Shown piece after piece: positions 33,277 through 41,263 of a stretch of DNA of 64,000 bases. Origin of the DNA: Dinoroseobacter sp049800835 (GTDB taxonomy: Bacteria > Pseudomonadota > Alphaproteobacteria > Rhodobacterales > Rhodobacteraceae); contig NZ_JBNAFU010000001.1 of the NCBI RefSeq assembly GCF_049800835.1, positions 682,001-746,000 of the forward strand. The letters are read 5' to 3'. The translations under genes were made by a program, and so were the position numbers. The notes beneath the pieces were generated by a model. That model searched no databases and was not told where the DNA came from. It saw only the letters and a list, made by a program, of their open reading frames with translations. How positions within the stretch are numbered: position 1 is the stretch's first letter; every line of letters starts with the position of its first letter.

Positions 33277-33960
33277 TCATTCCAATCGCATTAGCGCGTT
33301 GCGCACTCCGGACGCGTACCACGCCCTTCCACCCCCCGGTGTCTGGACGTTCGCAGCGTTCAGTGCATCAGCGATGGCCTGATAGCTCTTGCCCGCTTCA
33401 CGTAGGGGTACGGCGATATCTGCGATCCTGTGGGCCTTAATATCTGCGATGGTGCGAGCGGCTTGGTTGCGCTTGTTGGTCTTGTCTCTCAGACCACCAA
33501 GTGCCTGCCCACGCGTACGTGCTGCCTGTAGTGCGGCCTTCGTTCTGAGACTGATGAACTCGCGCTCCTGTTCTGCGAGGCTGGCGTGTATATGTAGCTG
33601 GAATCGATCAGCGAATGGCATTGACGCGACTTTGAAGGTGACGTGCTTGTCGTCCATCAGTGCAGCGATGTGAGCAACCTTCCGGCTCAGTCTGTCGAGC
33701 TTGGACACGAGCAAGGTGGCCCCTGTCTTCCGACACATTTCCAAGGCCTCTGACAGGCCCGGACGGCGTTGTGGATCGTCGTACTTTCCGGATTCTGTGT
33801 CTTGAAACTCGCCGATGACTTCGCCGTCTGCGTAGTTGTCTAGGAACAAATCAATGTCCCGGCGCTGAGCGTCGAGACCAAGGCCTGATTGCTTCTGTTG
33901 TCGCGTCGAGACGCGGAAATACAGAACGAATGGCCCCTTGATCTTGGCTAAATCGGTCAT
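33277..33960 (-). CDS. Serine recombinase (resolvase/invertase family)
   Basis: This 227-residue small serine recombinase has the catalytic Ser in YFRVSTRQQ (Ser18), Arg-containing LVSKLDRLSRKVAHIAALM, and the E-helix region LHIHASLAEQEREFISLRTKAALQAAR. A short DNA-binding C terminus (AGKSYQAIADALNAANVQTPGGGRAWYASGVRNAL) is of the 'recombinase' type. Its size suits a resolvase or invertase. It may resolve element multimers or invert a nearby segment. It lies 372 bases from the iteron cluster. Confidence 0.88.
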   Translation of the reverse strand: MTDLAKIKGPFVLYFRVSTRQQKQSGLGLDAQRRDIDLFLDNYADGEVIGEFQDTESGKYDDPQRRPGLSEALEMCRKTGATLLVSKLDRLSRKVAHIAALMDDKHVTFKVASMPFADRFQLHIHASLAEQEREFISLRTKAALQAARTRGQALGGLRDKTNKRNQAARTIADIKAHRIADIAVPLREAGKSYQAIADALNAANVQTPGGGRAWYASGVRNALMRLE

Positions 33961-34332
33961 CCCGCGTCCCTCCTACAAGATATCAACGTTCGGTGTGCCC
34001 AGTATATCGAATTCGAGGCATGATTCGCAGGGAAATCAACGGTCTACAGAGAAACAGTGTGGTTCCGCTTCGCGAGTTGGGGGAGTTGGTATGCTCGCGT
34101 TAGCGAGCCTCAACCTACCATATCTTGTAGTCGTCTGTTCTGGCTCCTGACGTGAGCGACGGCGCGAGTTGTCCCACACTTGAGGCGAATTGGGTGGTCT
34201 GGCGTAAGCGATTGCCCTGAAACGGCGTGATTTGCGTAGGCAAATTTTCGGATAGGAAAAATTCTTCTTGACGGTTTCGTTTCGCGCGGCAGCCGTGAGG
34301 CGATTTAGCCCGTGTTGTGCTGCTCGCGTGCG
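33961..34332. other. Non-coding region left of the iterons
   Basis: These 372 bases have no supported gene. They include a perfect hairpin GCTCGC-GTTA-GCGAGC (34093-34108). The region upstream of the recombinase start presumably holds its promoter. Confidence 0.5.
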
Positions 34333-34673
34333 GCGTGCCGATTGGTGCCGATTTGGTGCCGATTTGGGGAAATATCGGCACGGGAAAAAACGATTGCGAA
34401 CCAATGGGTTACGAGAGAAAATCATAAATCGGTGCCGATTGTGCCGATTTTTGGCGGTTTCAGCACCCCTCCGGAAAAACTTTTCTTTTGATGACAGGCG
34501 GCGTTGCGTTGAGGGGATTCTCGCAAAAAAAAAATTCTACGCGTGAAGATTAGAAAAAAATCGGCACAATCGGCACAGAGGTACCAAACGGGGTCTACGC
34601 GCTTGTTTTACAACGAAAAAAATCCGTGCCGATTTGGGAAAAATCGGCACCAAATCGGCACCAATCGGCACGC
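34333..34673. repeat. Iteron cluster, candidate replication origin of the element
   Basis: Twelve copies of GTGCCGATT or its complement (one copy 8 of 9 bases) lie here: three direct at 34335, 34345, 34356 (10-11 bp phasing) plus one inverted at 34373; two direct at 34432 and 34441; two inverted at 34559 and 34568; one direct at 34626 plus three inverted at 34642, 34653, 34663. The outer arms 34333-34365 and 34641-34673 form a perfect 33-bp inverted repeat. The interior includes AT-rich A-tracts (34526-34560) suitable for unwinding. The cluster directly adjoins the 3' end of the primase gene. Confidence 0.75.
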
Positions 34674-34685
34674 GACCGCATCACC

Positions 34686-34699
34686 GCGCTGACGCGCGC
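34686..34699. repeat. GC palindrome, copy 2
   Basis: GCGCTGACGCGCGC lies six bases after the primase stop codon. It is the same CTGA-loop hairpin as copy 1, again directly behind a minus-strand gene, so it may act as a transcript end. Confidence 0.55.
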
Positions 34700-34705
34700 A
34701 CTCTA

Positions 34706-37700
34706 TTACTTCAAAAACACCTTGTAAGCCTTGGTTCTTTCGTCGCGCTCGAAAGACATGTTCATCAAAGTTCCCCCGATCACGACCTCATAGACGCGTG
34801 TGGCAGCGGCCTTGAAGCGCCGCCCCGCCTTGTTTGTGTTTTCGTAGACAGGCGTTCCATTTTCCACGCTGTAACCCCAGCCATCCAAAGCGGGCACGTC
34901 CTCCATCGCGTGTAGTATGTCGAAGAGGCCGAACTTGCCTGCCTGCTTATCATCGTCAGACTTCGTGCTCACGTAGACAAAGGCGTCTTCGCCATCCAAT
35001 ACGCGCTTTGAAACGGCATCAGCAACAGCCTGCATCGCACGCCCAAGATCGTCATCGTCGCCGTCAGAAAGGCCAGTAAGCTGGTGCTGATTGCCCAATA
35101 GTCCGGGCACGCCACACGCGTCCAGAATACCACCCATGACGCCTGCCCAGTTTTCGAAGCTTGCAAGGTCATAGTCGCCGTATTTCATCTTCTTTTCGAC
35201 GACCCAAAATTGGATCATCGTCAGGCAGGCGTGCACAAGCGCGGCTCGGTTCTCTTCGGTCCAAGCGCGGATGTTTTTGTGCCGCCAGCCCTGTTCCGGT
35301 TTGAACTTCGCAGGCTCGGCAACCTTGCGATCAAGGTCAATCAGTACGCACCGACGCAGGAGTTCGTCACTCATGGTCAGCGTGTTTCCTGCGAACGTGA
35401 ACACTGACCGGACAGGAGTTTTGACCATCTGCGATTTGCCCAAGACACGTGCCTGATATCCGGACTTCGGGGGCGTCATCGCTGCCGCCAACTCAGCGCT
35501 GTCGATCTCATGGTTGATATTCTCAAAGAAGATGATCGTCGGATCGTTCAAAAGAAGCGAACTGACCGTCTTTGCCATTTCATTGGGTTCTTTGGGCATC
35601 GGCGTCGCTTCGACCTCTTCACCGGTCGAAATTATCGACGAAACAGCGACAAGGTACGAAGCGCCAGTTCCCGGAACGGGCTTGTTCGTCACATGGCCGG
35701 GAACATTGCCATCAATCATTGGTCGGCACATTGGCGACAGGGTCTGCGATAGCAATGTCGCGACGGCTGGGACACCGTCACCAGAAAAGGCCCGTTCCAT
35801 GATTTCATCACGGCTCAATCCGCCAAGCGGGAAGTCAGCAAAGGCCTCTTCGACAACGTAACGAGCGGCCCCATGGGCTTCCTCATAGGTCGGATGCGCG
35901 CTAACGCGCGGTAGCTCCAAGTCACAGTCCAAGTAAATCTGAGAACCTTCGTGGTAGCCGTTCTCCGTCACCAACTCGCCATCCTTTGTGAAGAACGGGG
36001 TTTGCACCACTCCGTTCAGGGGCAACAGAACACCTGAAAGGTCGGACTCATAGGTGTCACTGACCAAATCCTTCGGCGGGAAGACTTCGCGGGTGACCTT
36101 TGCGCCTATAGGGCCTTCTGTGGACGTGAAGCTACAAATCTTGCGTAGCTCATGCCGCATGGCGTTTTCGCTCAAAGACTTCAAACGTCCGCCACGCACA
36201 ACAGCGGGTGTTTCCATGTATTCGAACAGAGTAGGTTCGGATGCGTTCGTCGCCGCGATGCGCGCACGGGTGTATTCGGCTTGGACAGTCGCATCCGCCT
36301 TTATGTCCATCGATTCAGCGGCTTCGGACGGTGTTGCGCGCTGACGCGCGTCCGCTGCCATCTCCGTCCGAACTTCTTTCACCAAACGGTTCAGGCCGCT
36401 TTTCCCAAGTGGGTGCTTCACCACGTCTGCGATCCGCACGACTTCCCGCGCAACCGCGCTCTGATCACCAATCTTGATCAAGGCTTTGAAGTGAGCTTTC
36501 AGGTCATCGTCGTTGCTTTCGGTGGTGATATCCGCACCCGCCTGAGCCGCTTCATCCGCGAGAGCTTCTTTTTCATCCGGCGTCAGCCGGAAGAACTTTT
36601 CCTCTTCCTGATCGTCTGCAAAGTCGAGCATGTAGGACGGGTCTTCCAAGAGCGCCGGGTCCAAATCACCGGACTCGATCCAAGCTCCCAGATAATCCAC
36701 CAGATGCCGCCCTTGGCATGAACCGTGAAGGCATTTCACAACCGCGAATTCAGTCTCCGAGTCTTCCGCATTCATAGCGAAAGTTGCCGTGTCATCAGCG
36801 CTGTCTGTGTGCCCGTCTGCATAGGGACAAACGACGTGGAACTTGCCCCCGCTGTTGTTCGCCGCGACAGACGTCGCCAAGTCGCAGTGTTCTGTGATGG
36901 TCGCCAGTTCCCAACGCTTCGCATATCTGTCGTAAAGCGCACTCACATCCACCGTGACGCCGTCAGGCGTTTCGACCACCACATCGGGGCGGCGATTACG
37001 ACCCTCTGTGCTCTTCTTTGGTTTCTTCGCCGTAGGGATATCGTCGTAGTCAATCGGCGGCGCACGGTGGATTGCTACGTGGTGCTTAGTGCCTTCCCGA
37101 TGACGGGCCGCGTAGAAGAAGCGAGAGACGTCCAAGGTCGCGGGGTCGGTTGGCACGCCAACCATTTCGGCAAGACCCATCACCTTCTGACTGTGCACTT
37201 CGTGTGCCTCTGCCAAGGTGTTCCCAAGGTCCGCAATCGTCACTGTCGATCTCAGAAGGAAGATCAGACGATACTTGTCGATTGGAAGGTGACGCACGCG
37301 AATGAACAAGCCCTCCGCGCTGTGGTGGCGCATCTCTTCGACTTCGATGGACTCGATGATGTGGGGCGCGAGGTTCTTCTTGTCTTTTGCGTAGTTCTTG
37401 ATTTGTTCCAGCGTCGGTTCGCCGTCACAGTGTGCGTGTTTGACCACTGCGTCGTAGTTGAATTCAGACTCGGTCGTGAGATGGTTGAAGCTCGTGTGCG
37501 AGGCGAAGGCAAAGTCAATTTCCCGCGCACGGCTGACAGCCTCTTCGTACGTCAGATGACCGGTGTCACAGTCGAGCCCAATCGCGTCAATTGTGGTGAC
37601 CGCTTTTGCCCTGCGATGGCCTTGGCAAGCGCCAAGAACATAGCCAGAACCGCCCTTGTGGTCGTCTTCAACATGCCGGGACAAACCCCATTCGGCGCGC

Positions 37701-38179
37701 ACAACTTTTCCGCCGGGGCGGCGCTTCGCGGTGTTTCCTTCAATGGCTTTGAAGACGGGCATGGACTTGGGTGCCCAAGCGTCGTCGCGGGTGTCGTTTC
37801 GCTTGTCTTTGCTCTTTACGTTGCCGTACGTGAACGCGGCCTCGCGGTGCATCAGCGCGCGCCATTCCTCACAAGGTGTGCCGCTCAGTTCGCCACTGTT
37901 CCACTGGGTCGCGTCGGGGTCAAAAGCCGCGTGCAGGTCTTCGGCAAGCTGGCGTTCGTATTCGGCGTGCCAATCAAACGGATCGTCGGCACCGTCCTCT
38001 TCGGCCTGCCAGATCGAAAGAAGTTCCAGCGCTTTTGGAGACGGCATGACGTCCGGGGAGTGCACGCGATCTGTCGCGATCAGTTTGGCGACCGAGTCCT
38101 CGGGTGTCAGGTGGAATGAGGATTCATCAACCTCACGGTAGTCAGAGTCCGCCTTTGCGTCTTCTACTTCGGTACTCAA
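34706..38179 (-). CDS. Large primase/replication protein (AEP-like primase plus degenerate P-loop domain)
   Basis: This 1157-residue protein is the likely replication initiator. Residues ~195-310 resemble an archaeo-eukaryotic primase/PrimPol core: DxD in AIGLDCDTG (Asp203/Asp205), FASHTSFNH, then KYRLIFLL. A Cys/His cluster (VVCPYADGHT, KCLHGSCQGRH) at ~445-500 looks like a zinc ribbon. The C-terminal third resembles a helicase/ATPase, with a Walker-B-like PTIIFFENI, but its P-loop reads PVPGTGASYL, with Ala840 where Lys is expected. TTG 38179 with GAGGGTG upstream is the start. It ends 33 bases from the iteron cluster. Confidence 0.8.
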   Translation of the reverse strand: MSTEVEDAKADSDYREVDESSFHLTPEDSVAKLIATDRVHSPDVMPSPKALELLSIWQAEEDGADDPFDWHAEYERQLAEDLHAAFDPDATQWNSGELSGTPCEEWRALMHREAAFTYGNVKSKDKRNDTRDDAWAPKSMPVFKAIEGNTAKRRPGGKVVRAEWGLSRHVEDDHKGGSGYVLGACQGHRRAKAVTTIDAIGLDCDTGHLTYEEAVSRAREIDFAFASHTSFNHLTTESEFNYDAVVKHAHCDGEPTLEQIKNYAKDKKNLAPHIIESIEVEEMRHHSAEGLFIRVRHLPIDKYRLIFLLRSTVTIADLGNTLAEAHEVHSQKVMGLAEMVGVPTDPATLDVSRFFYAARHREGTKHHVAIHRAPPIDYDDIPTAKKPKKSTEGRNRRPDVVVETPDGVTVDVSALYDRYAKRWELATITEHCDLATSVAANNSGGKFHVVCPYADGHTDSADDTATFAMNAEDSETEFAVVKCLHGSCQGRHLVDYLGAWIESGDLDPALLEDPSYMLDFADDQEEEKFFRLTPDEKEALADEAAQAGADITTESNDDDLKAHFKALIKIGDQSAVAREVVRIADVVKHPLGKSGLNRLVKEVRTEMAADARQRATPSEAAESMDIKADATVQAEYTRARIAATNASEPTLFEYMETPAVVRGGRLKSLSENAMRHELRKICSFTSTEGPIGAKVTREVFPPKDLVSDTYESDLSGVLLPLNGVVQTPFFTKDGELVTENGYHEGSQIYLDCDLELPRVSAHPTYEEAHGAARYVVEEAFADFPLGGLSRDEIMERAFSGDGVPAVATLLSQTLSPMCRPMIDGNVPGHVTNKPVPGTGASYLVAVSSIISTGEEVEATPMPKEPNEMAKTVSSLLLNDPTIIFFENINHEIDSAELAAAMTPPKSGYQARVLGKSQMVKTPVRSVFTFAGNTLTMSDELLRRCVLIDLDRKVAEPAKFKPEQGWRHKNIRAWTEENRAALVHACLTMIQFWVVEKKMKYGDYDLASFENWAGVMGGILDACGVPGLLGNQHQLTGLSDGDDDDLGRAMQAVADAVSKRVLDGEDAFVYVSTKSDDDKQAGKFGLFDILHAMEDVPALDGWGYSVENGTPVYENTNKAGRRFKAAATRVYEVVIGGTLMNMSFERDERTKAYKVFLK

Positions 38180-38338
38180 TTTTCACCCTCTTTGGCCCAG
38201 TAAGGCCGATCCTCTTTTGATGATGTCCAAGCGCGCCCGATACGTGATCTGTTCGCACGGCAGGCATCTCATTTTCGGGAAGCTACATAGCCCACCCGAA
38301 AGCATGAGTCAAGTTTAGTGCGTTGTAAACGTTGAGAA

Positions 38339-38360
38339 AAATGTTAGGTCGAGCGAAATT
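38339..38360 (-). repeat. 22-bp shared site, copy 2
   Basis: Read on the minus strand this begins AATTTCGCTCGACC, matching 33015-33036 in 21 of 22 bases. It lies in the 187-base gap upstream of the primase gene, 160 bases before its start codon. Confidence 0.55.
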
Positions 38361-38366
38361 TCTCTT

Positions 38367-38711
38367 TCAGAAACCCGCGAAGTCGTAGCCCTTCCAATGG
38401 CATATCTGCGCCCCCCGCGCGGCATTGGCGGAGTCACCTCGTGTGAAGGTGGCGATGGAAGCTCGCCCGTTGTCGATCAACCAGAGATGCCAGATTGGCA
38501 CGTCGCGTTTTGGTATCGTCCCCGCGCGGGCCTGCGCCTCCAAGAACGCCTTCAAATTCGCCGCGAAGTTCGGGGCTTCGCGGTCAAAGATCAGGGTTTC
38601 GCCGGTCGCTTCTGATCGAAGAATGTTGCCGTCTTCGATGACGCGGGCCGTGTTGGCGACGATGACCTTTTCAAAGGTGAAGATTTGGCCTGTGGACTGT
38701 TCCTTACTCAT
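38367..38711 (-). CDS. Unknown small protein (114 aa)
   Basis: This 114-residue soluble protein has a beta-rich N half (GQIFTFEKVIVANTARVIEDGNIL) and a Trp/His-containing C half (VPIWHLWLIDNGRASIATFT, ICHWKGYDFAGF). I recognise no domain. ATG 38711 overlaps the upstream gene's end by eight bases, so it belongs to the coupled operon. The longer frame from 39212 is a shadow. Confidence 0.6.
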   Translation of the reverse strand: MSKEQSTGQIFTFEKVIVANTARVIEDGNILRSEATGETLIFDREAPNFAANLKAFLEAQARAGTIPKRDVPIWHLWLIDNGRASIATFTRGDSANAARGAQICHWKGYDFAGF

Positions 38712-39102
38712 CGTCTTTCCAGTCTTCGAATGTGAGAAGCACGGGGTGTCCGACGCCATCGTCTCGCCACTGGTCACCATCGATCCACGCGCCGCAGAGT
38801 TTGCAGGCCAGTAATGCGAGGCCGTAGCTTCCGATGTGCTGTGCGAGCGCGTGGACGTCGTAGATCGCAGGTTCGCCGCCGTCGCAGATCGTATCGCGGT
38901 AGGCCAACAGTCGATCAGAGAGGCTGAAAACCTCTCCAAGTGAATGCGACGCGCCGTGGACGAATGACAGGGCCTCGCAGAGGCCGTGCTTAGCCGCTGT
39001 TTCGCTGTCGCGCGGGTGTTCGTTCTTTGGGAGTTCAAAGGCCTCGTGGAGCGCCATGAAGCGTACCGCCTCTTGGTGGCGGGTCGTGGGAATGGGAAGC
39101 AT
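38704..39102 (-). CDS. Unknown protein (132 aa)
   Basis: This 132-residue acidic, helical-looking protein (ALHEAFELPKNEHPRDSETAAKHGLCEALSF, ALAQHIGSYGLALLACKLCGAW) has no recognised domain. It is part of the minus-strand operon that leads from 41062 toward the primase gene. Confidence 0.6.
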   Translation of the reverse strand: MLPIPTTRHQEAVRFMALHEAFELPKNEHPRDSETAAKHGLCEALSFVHGASHSLGEVFSLSDRLLAYRDTICDGGEPAIYDVHALAQHIGSYGLALLACKLCGAWIDGDQWRDDGVGHPVLLTFEDWKDDE

Positions 39103-39174
39103 GTGTCCGTCTCATTGATTGATCCTTCGTCGGGTAAAGGAAGGTGATGGCCAGAAGGCCGGGCGGTCGGGACC

Positions 39175-39492
39175 TCAGTCAGATGCGCGGCTGACGCCGC
39201 CACATCTCTCACAAGGGCCGTGTTCGATCAGGCTATTCAGCCGGGCCGCAATCTCCAAACCGCGTGGGTCTTTGGTCGGCAAGGGTGGTTCAGTTTCAGC
39301 TATGGCAATCGTGTCGGTGTTCCGCGCCAATTTGACCAACCCGGCTGAAAGGCTGTCGCATGTCTCTCCGATGCTGCGAACGACGCCTGCCACCTCGGGA
39401 CCCCGCGCTTCTTGCAAGCGGGCCTCAAGCTCGTTCAATCGCCTCAAATCAGCTTCAATGACTTGGCGCAGGGCCGCGATGAAATGGCTCAT
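39175..39492 (-). CDS. Unknown helical protein (105 aa)
   Basis: This 105-residue protein has an N-terminal coiled-coil-like helix (LRQVIEADLRRLNELEARLQEA) and a C-terminal CERCGG that could be half of a zinc site. ATG 39492 overlaps the preceding gene's TGA (ATGA), which fixes the start in preference to 39501. Confidence 0.6.
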   Translation of the reverse strand: MSHFIAALRQVIEADLRRLNELEARLQEARGPEVAGVVRSIGETCDSLSAGLVKLARNTDTIAIAETEPPLPTKDPRGLEIAARLNSLIEHGPCERCGGVSRASD

Positions 39493-39971
39493 GTCGCACA
39501 CTTGCAGAGACGCAAGCGCGCCAAGACCGCATCCAAATCCAAGTCGTGCTTGGTCTCTGCTTCGGGCAGGAACCGGTGCAAGCGTTCGGCTCTGCCAGTG
39601 TGCACCACCGTCGCCCGGCGAAGTTTCGCGGCCAACTCAGAAAGGCCAAGGGTCTCCGCCAACTCGCCAATCGCGAGGAAGCGGCTTGTGACACGCTCCA
39701 TCAATTCGCTGACGCTGTCGGCGTCAATTGCAATGTCCGCCAGTACCGCAGCGCGTTCCGCTTGAAGGAAAGCGACACGGTCTTTGACGTCCTGTCGGTT
39801 TGCGTTCCGGCTGGCGGTCACCCCGCGACCGGGCGTGGCTTCTGGTTTCACTGGGTTCGGATCAGACAGGCACCACGCTTCAATGGCACTGCGGCGTTCC
39901 GGCGACGCCAAAAGCTGCGCGTAGCGTTCCAAACGCGCACGAAGCGGTTTCGATCCGGCTTGATCCGTCAC
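39489..39971 (-). CDS. Unknown protein (160 aa)
   Basis: This 160-residue, mainly helical protein (ARLERYAQLLASPERRSAIEAW, VAFLQAERAAVLADIAIDADSVSELMERVTSRFLAIGELAETLG) has no recognised domain. GTG 39971 overlaps the TGA of the upstream gene, giving tight coupling. The frame extends further upstream only by overlapping that gene. Confidence 0.6.
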   Translation of the reverse strand: MTDQAGSKPLRARLERYAQLLASPERRSAIEAWCLSDPNPVKPEATPGRGVTASRNANRQDVKDRVAFLQAERAAVLADIAIDADSVSELMERVTSRFLAIGELAETLGLSELAAKLRRATVVHTGRAERLHRFLPEAETKHDLDLDAVLARLRLCKCAT

Positions 39972-40246
39972 GCTTCGACACCCAGTTTTACGTCCCGCCA
40001 AGACCGGCGCGCGCGGGAACGAAGGTAGGTTTCCTGTGCCTCTGAGAAATTCGTAATCGCGCGTTGGAACAACTCCACTACTGCGTCGATTTCCCAACCT
40101 TTTTCGGTCGCGCCGTCGCAGGCGTCATTCGGAATTCGGTCCGCCGGGATGTGGGCTACGCCGCAGCACTTCAAAAACTTTGCAACGTCGCCGCGATAGA
40201 CGCCCAATGTCGCTGCCATGGCATCCAATGAAACGTACAAGCTCAT
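39968..40246 (-). CDS. Possible helix-turn-helix protein (92 aa)
   Basis: In this 92-residue protein the N-terminal half, YVSLDAMAATLGVYRGDVAKFLKCCGV, looks like a MerR/AlpA-type helix-turn-helix. That would suit an excisionase or early regulator, which most satellites carry. The C-terminal half is helical and basic. Its ATG overlaps the previous stop (ATGA). The HTH call is an inference from pattern only. Confidence 0.55.
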   Translation of the reverse strand: MSLYVSLDAMAATLGVYRGDVAKFLKCCGVAHIPADRIPNDACDGATEKGWEIDAVVELFQRAITNFSEAQETYLRSRARRSWRDVKLGVEA

Positions 40247-40776
40247 GACGTTTGGCCCCCGTTCTGTTTGCGGAAATGTGCGATCTTCGCCGCCGGAGAC
40301 ATGAAGCGTTCGTCGCGCTGAATCTCTTCATTCAGGATTTCGTGCTTCTTGCGATACGCCGCGATGCGCCGCCCCGGATCGCGGATGGCCGCGATCTGGG
40401 CATCGTTAAGCTTGGCGTCGATTTCCGCGCGACCCGTGAGCCCGTTTTCACGCGCGAAGACCAATTTCTCGCGTGGTGTTCCGCCGATCTCTTCCGCTGC
40501 GTCCGGGTCACCGGCTTCAAGGCGCTCAACAAGGCGCTGAACGGCTTTCCATTCGACGACGGCAGGTACCTTTTCGAGGTCGCCAATCACCTCATCAAAG
40601 TCGAGGTCGTGGTTGCCGTAAACACAGGTCCGGAAAGATACGCTGCCAATGACGTCGTCATCGGACAAATGAACGCCAAGCGACAGGGCGCGCGACTTCA
40701 CCTCTTCCAACAAGGCCTCGTGGCGCTTGGTCAGATGCGCAGACGACCCGACCATCTTTGTGAACTGGTCCTGCAT
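40243..40776 (-). CDS. Unknown protein (177 aa)
   Basis: This 177-residue charged, helical protein has no recognised domain. Features are an N-terminal helix (HLTKRHEALLEEVKSRALSL), an acidic middle (NHDLDFDEVIGDLEKV) and a C-terminal region KIAHFRKQNGGQTS. It is coupled to the 94-aa gene upstream (one base between them) and to the HTH-like gene downstream. Confidence 0.6.
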   Translation of the reverse strand: MQDQFTKMVGSSAHLTKRHEALLEEVKSRALSLGVHLSDDDVIGSVSFRTCVYGNHDLDFDEVIGDLEKVPAVVEWKAVQRLVERLEAGDPDAAEEIGGTPREKLVFARENGLTGRAEIDAKLNDAQIAAIRDPGRRIAAYRKKHEILNEEIQRDERFMSPAAKIAHFRKQNGGQTS

Positions 40777-40777
40777 C

Positions 40778-41062
40778 TCAGAGCACCGTCACCCAAGCCA
40801 CGCCATCAGCGCTGACGCGCACAAAGTGCAGCACATCATTCGGTCCAACGTTGTAGATTTCGACCCGGTCGGCAGGCACGCGGGCGTCCGACGTGGTCGC
40901 AGGCCGGTTCCACGCGACGTGGAAATCAACGTCAGACACAACGCGAACGCGGATTGGGTTTTCGTCTGTCTGTGCACCGGTCACGGGCCGAACGAATTGT
41001 GTGTCAGTTGCAAGGATGGGAACAGTAGTGGAGTCGCCGTAGCGAACAGCGGGATTTGCCAT
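40778..41062 (-). CDS. Unknown beta-rich protein (94 aa)
   Basis: This 94-residue protein is dominated by beta strands (IRVRVVSDVDFHVAWN, ADRVEIYNVGPNDVLHFVRVSADGVAWVTVL), resembling small phage appendage or decoration proteins. AGGTGACC precedes its ATG. It is first in the minus-strand operon and divergent from the integrase gene. A GC palindrome lies inside its coding sequence (40809-40820). Confidence 0.6.
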   Translation of the reverse strand: MANPAVRYGDSTTVPILATDTQFVRPVTGAQTDENPIRVRVVSDVDFHVAWNRPATTSDARVPADRVEIYNVGPNDVLHFVRVSADGVAWVTVL

Positions 41063-41263
41063 CAGGTCACCTATGTTGAGGGAAGATGTTTGTGGGCAAA
41101 GATTGCCCCCAATCAGCCTGAACAGTAGCAGAAACGAATCGAAAGATCAAGGGAACCCCTTCAAAACGGGTCATCTGTCAAGAGTAAATTTCAGAGCGGG
41201 GTGCGCCTTAATTTTGTCAGGTGTCGGAGCTAACCTGCGACCAATTGATTCGACGGTGACGAC

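Noticed and set aside
34036..34425. 129-codon minus-strand frame across the iteron region
   Set aside because: It runs through the repeat array, has no ribosome site and an Arg/Ser/Pro-rich composition typical of non-coding frames.
36725..38119. 464-codon frame opposite the primase gene
   Set aside because: Antisense shadow; residue composition is Arg/Val/His-heavy without domains, and the primase frame shows clear motifs.
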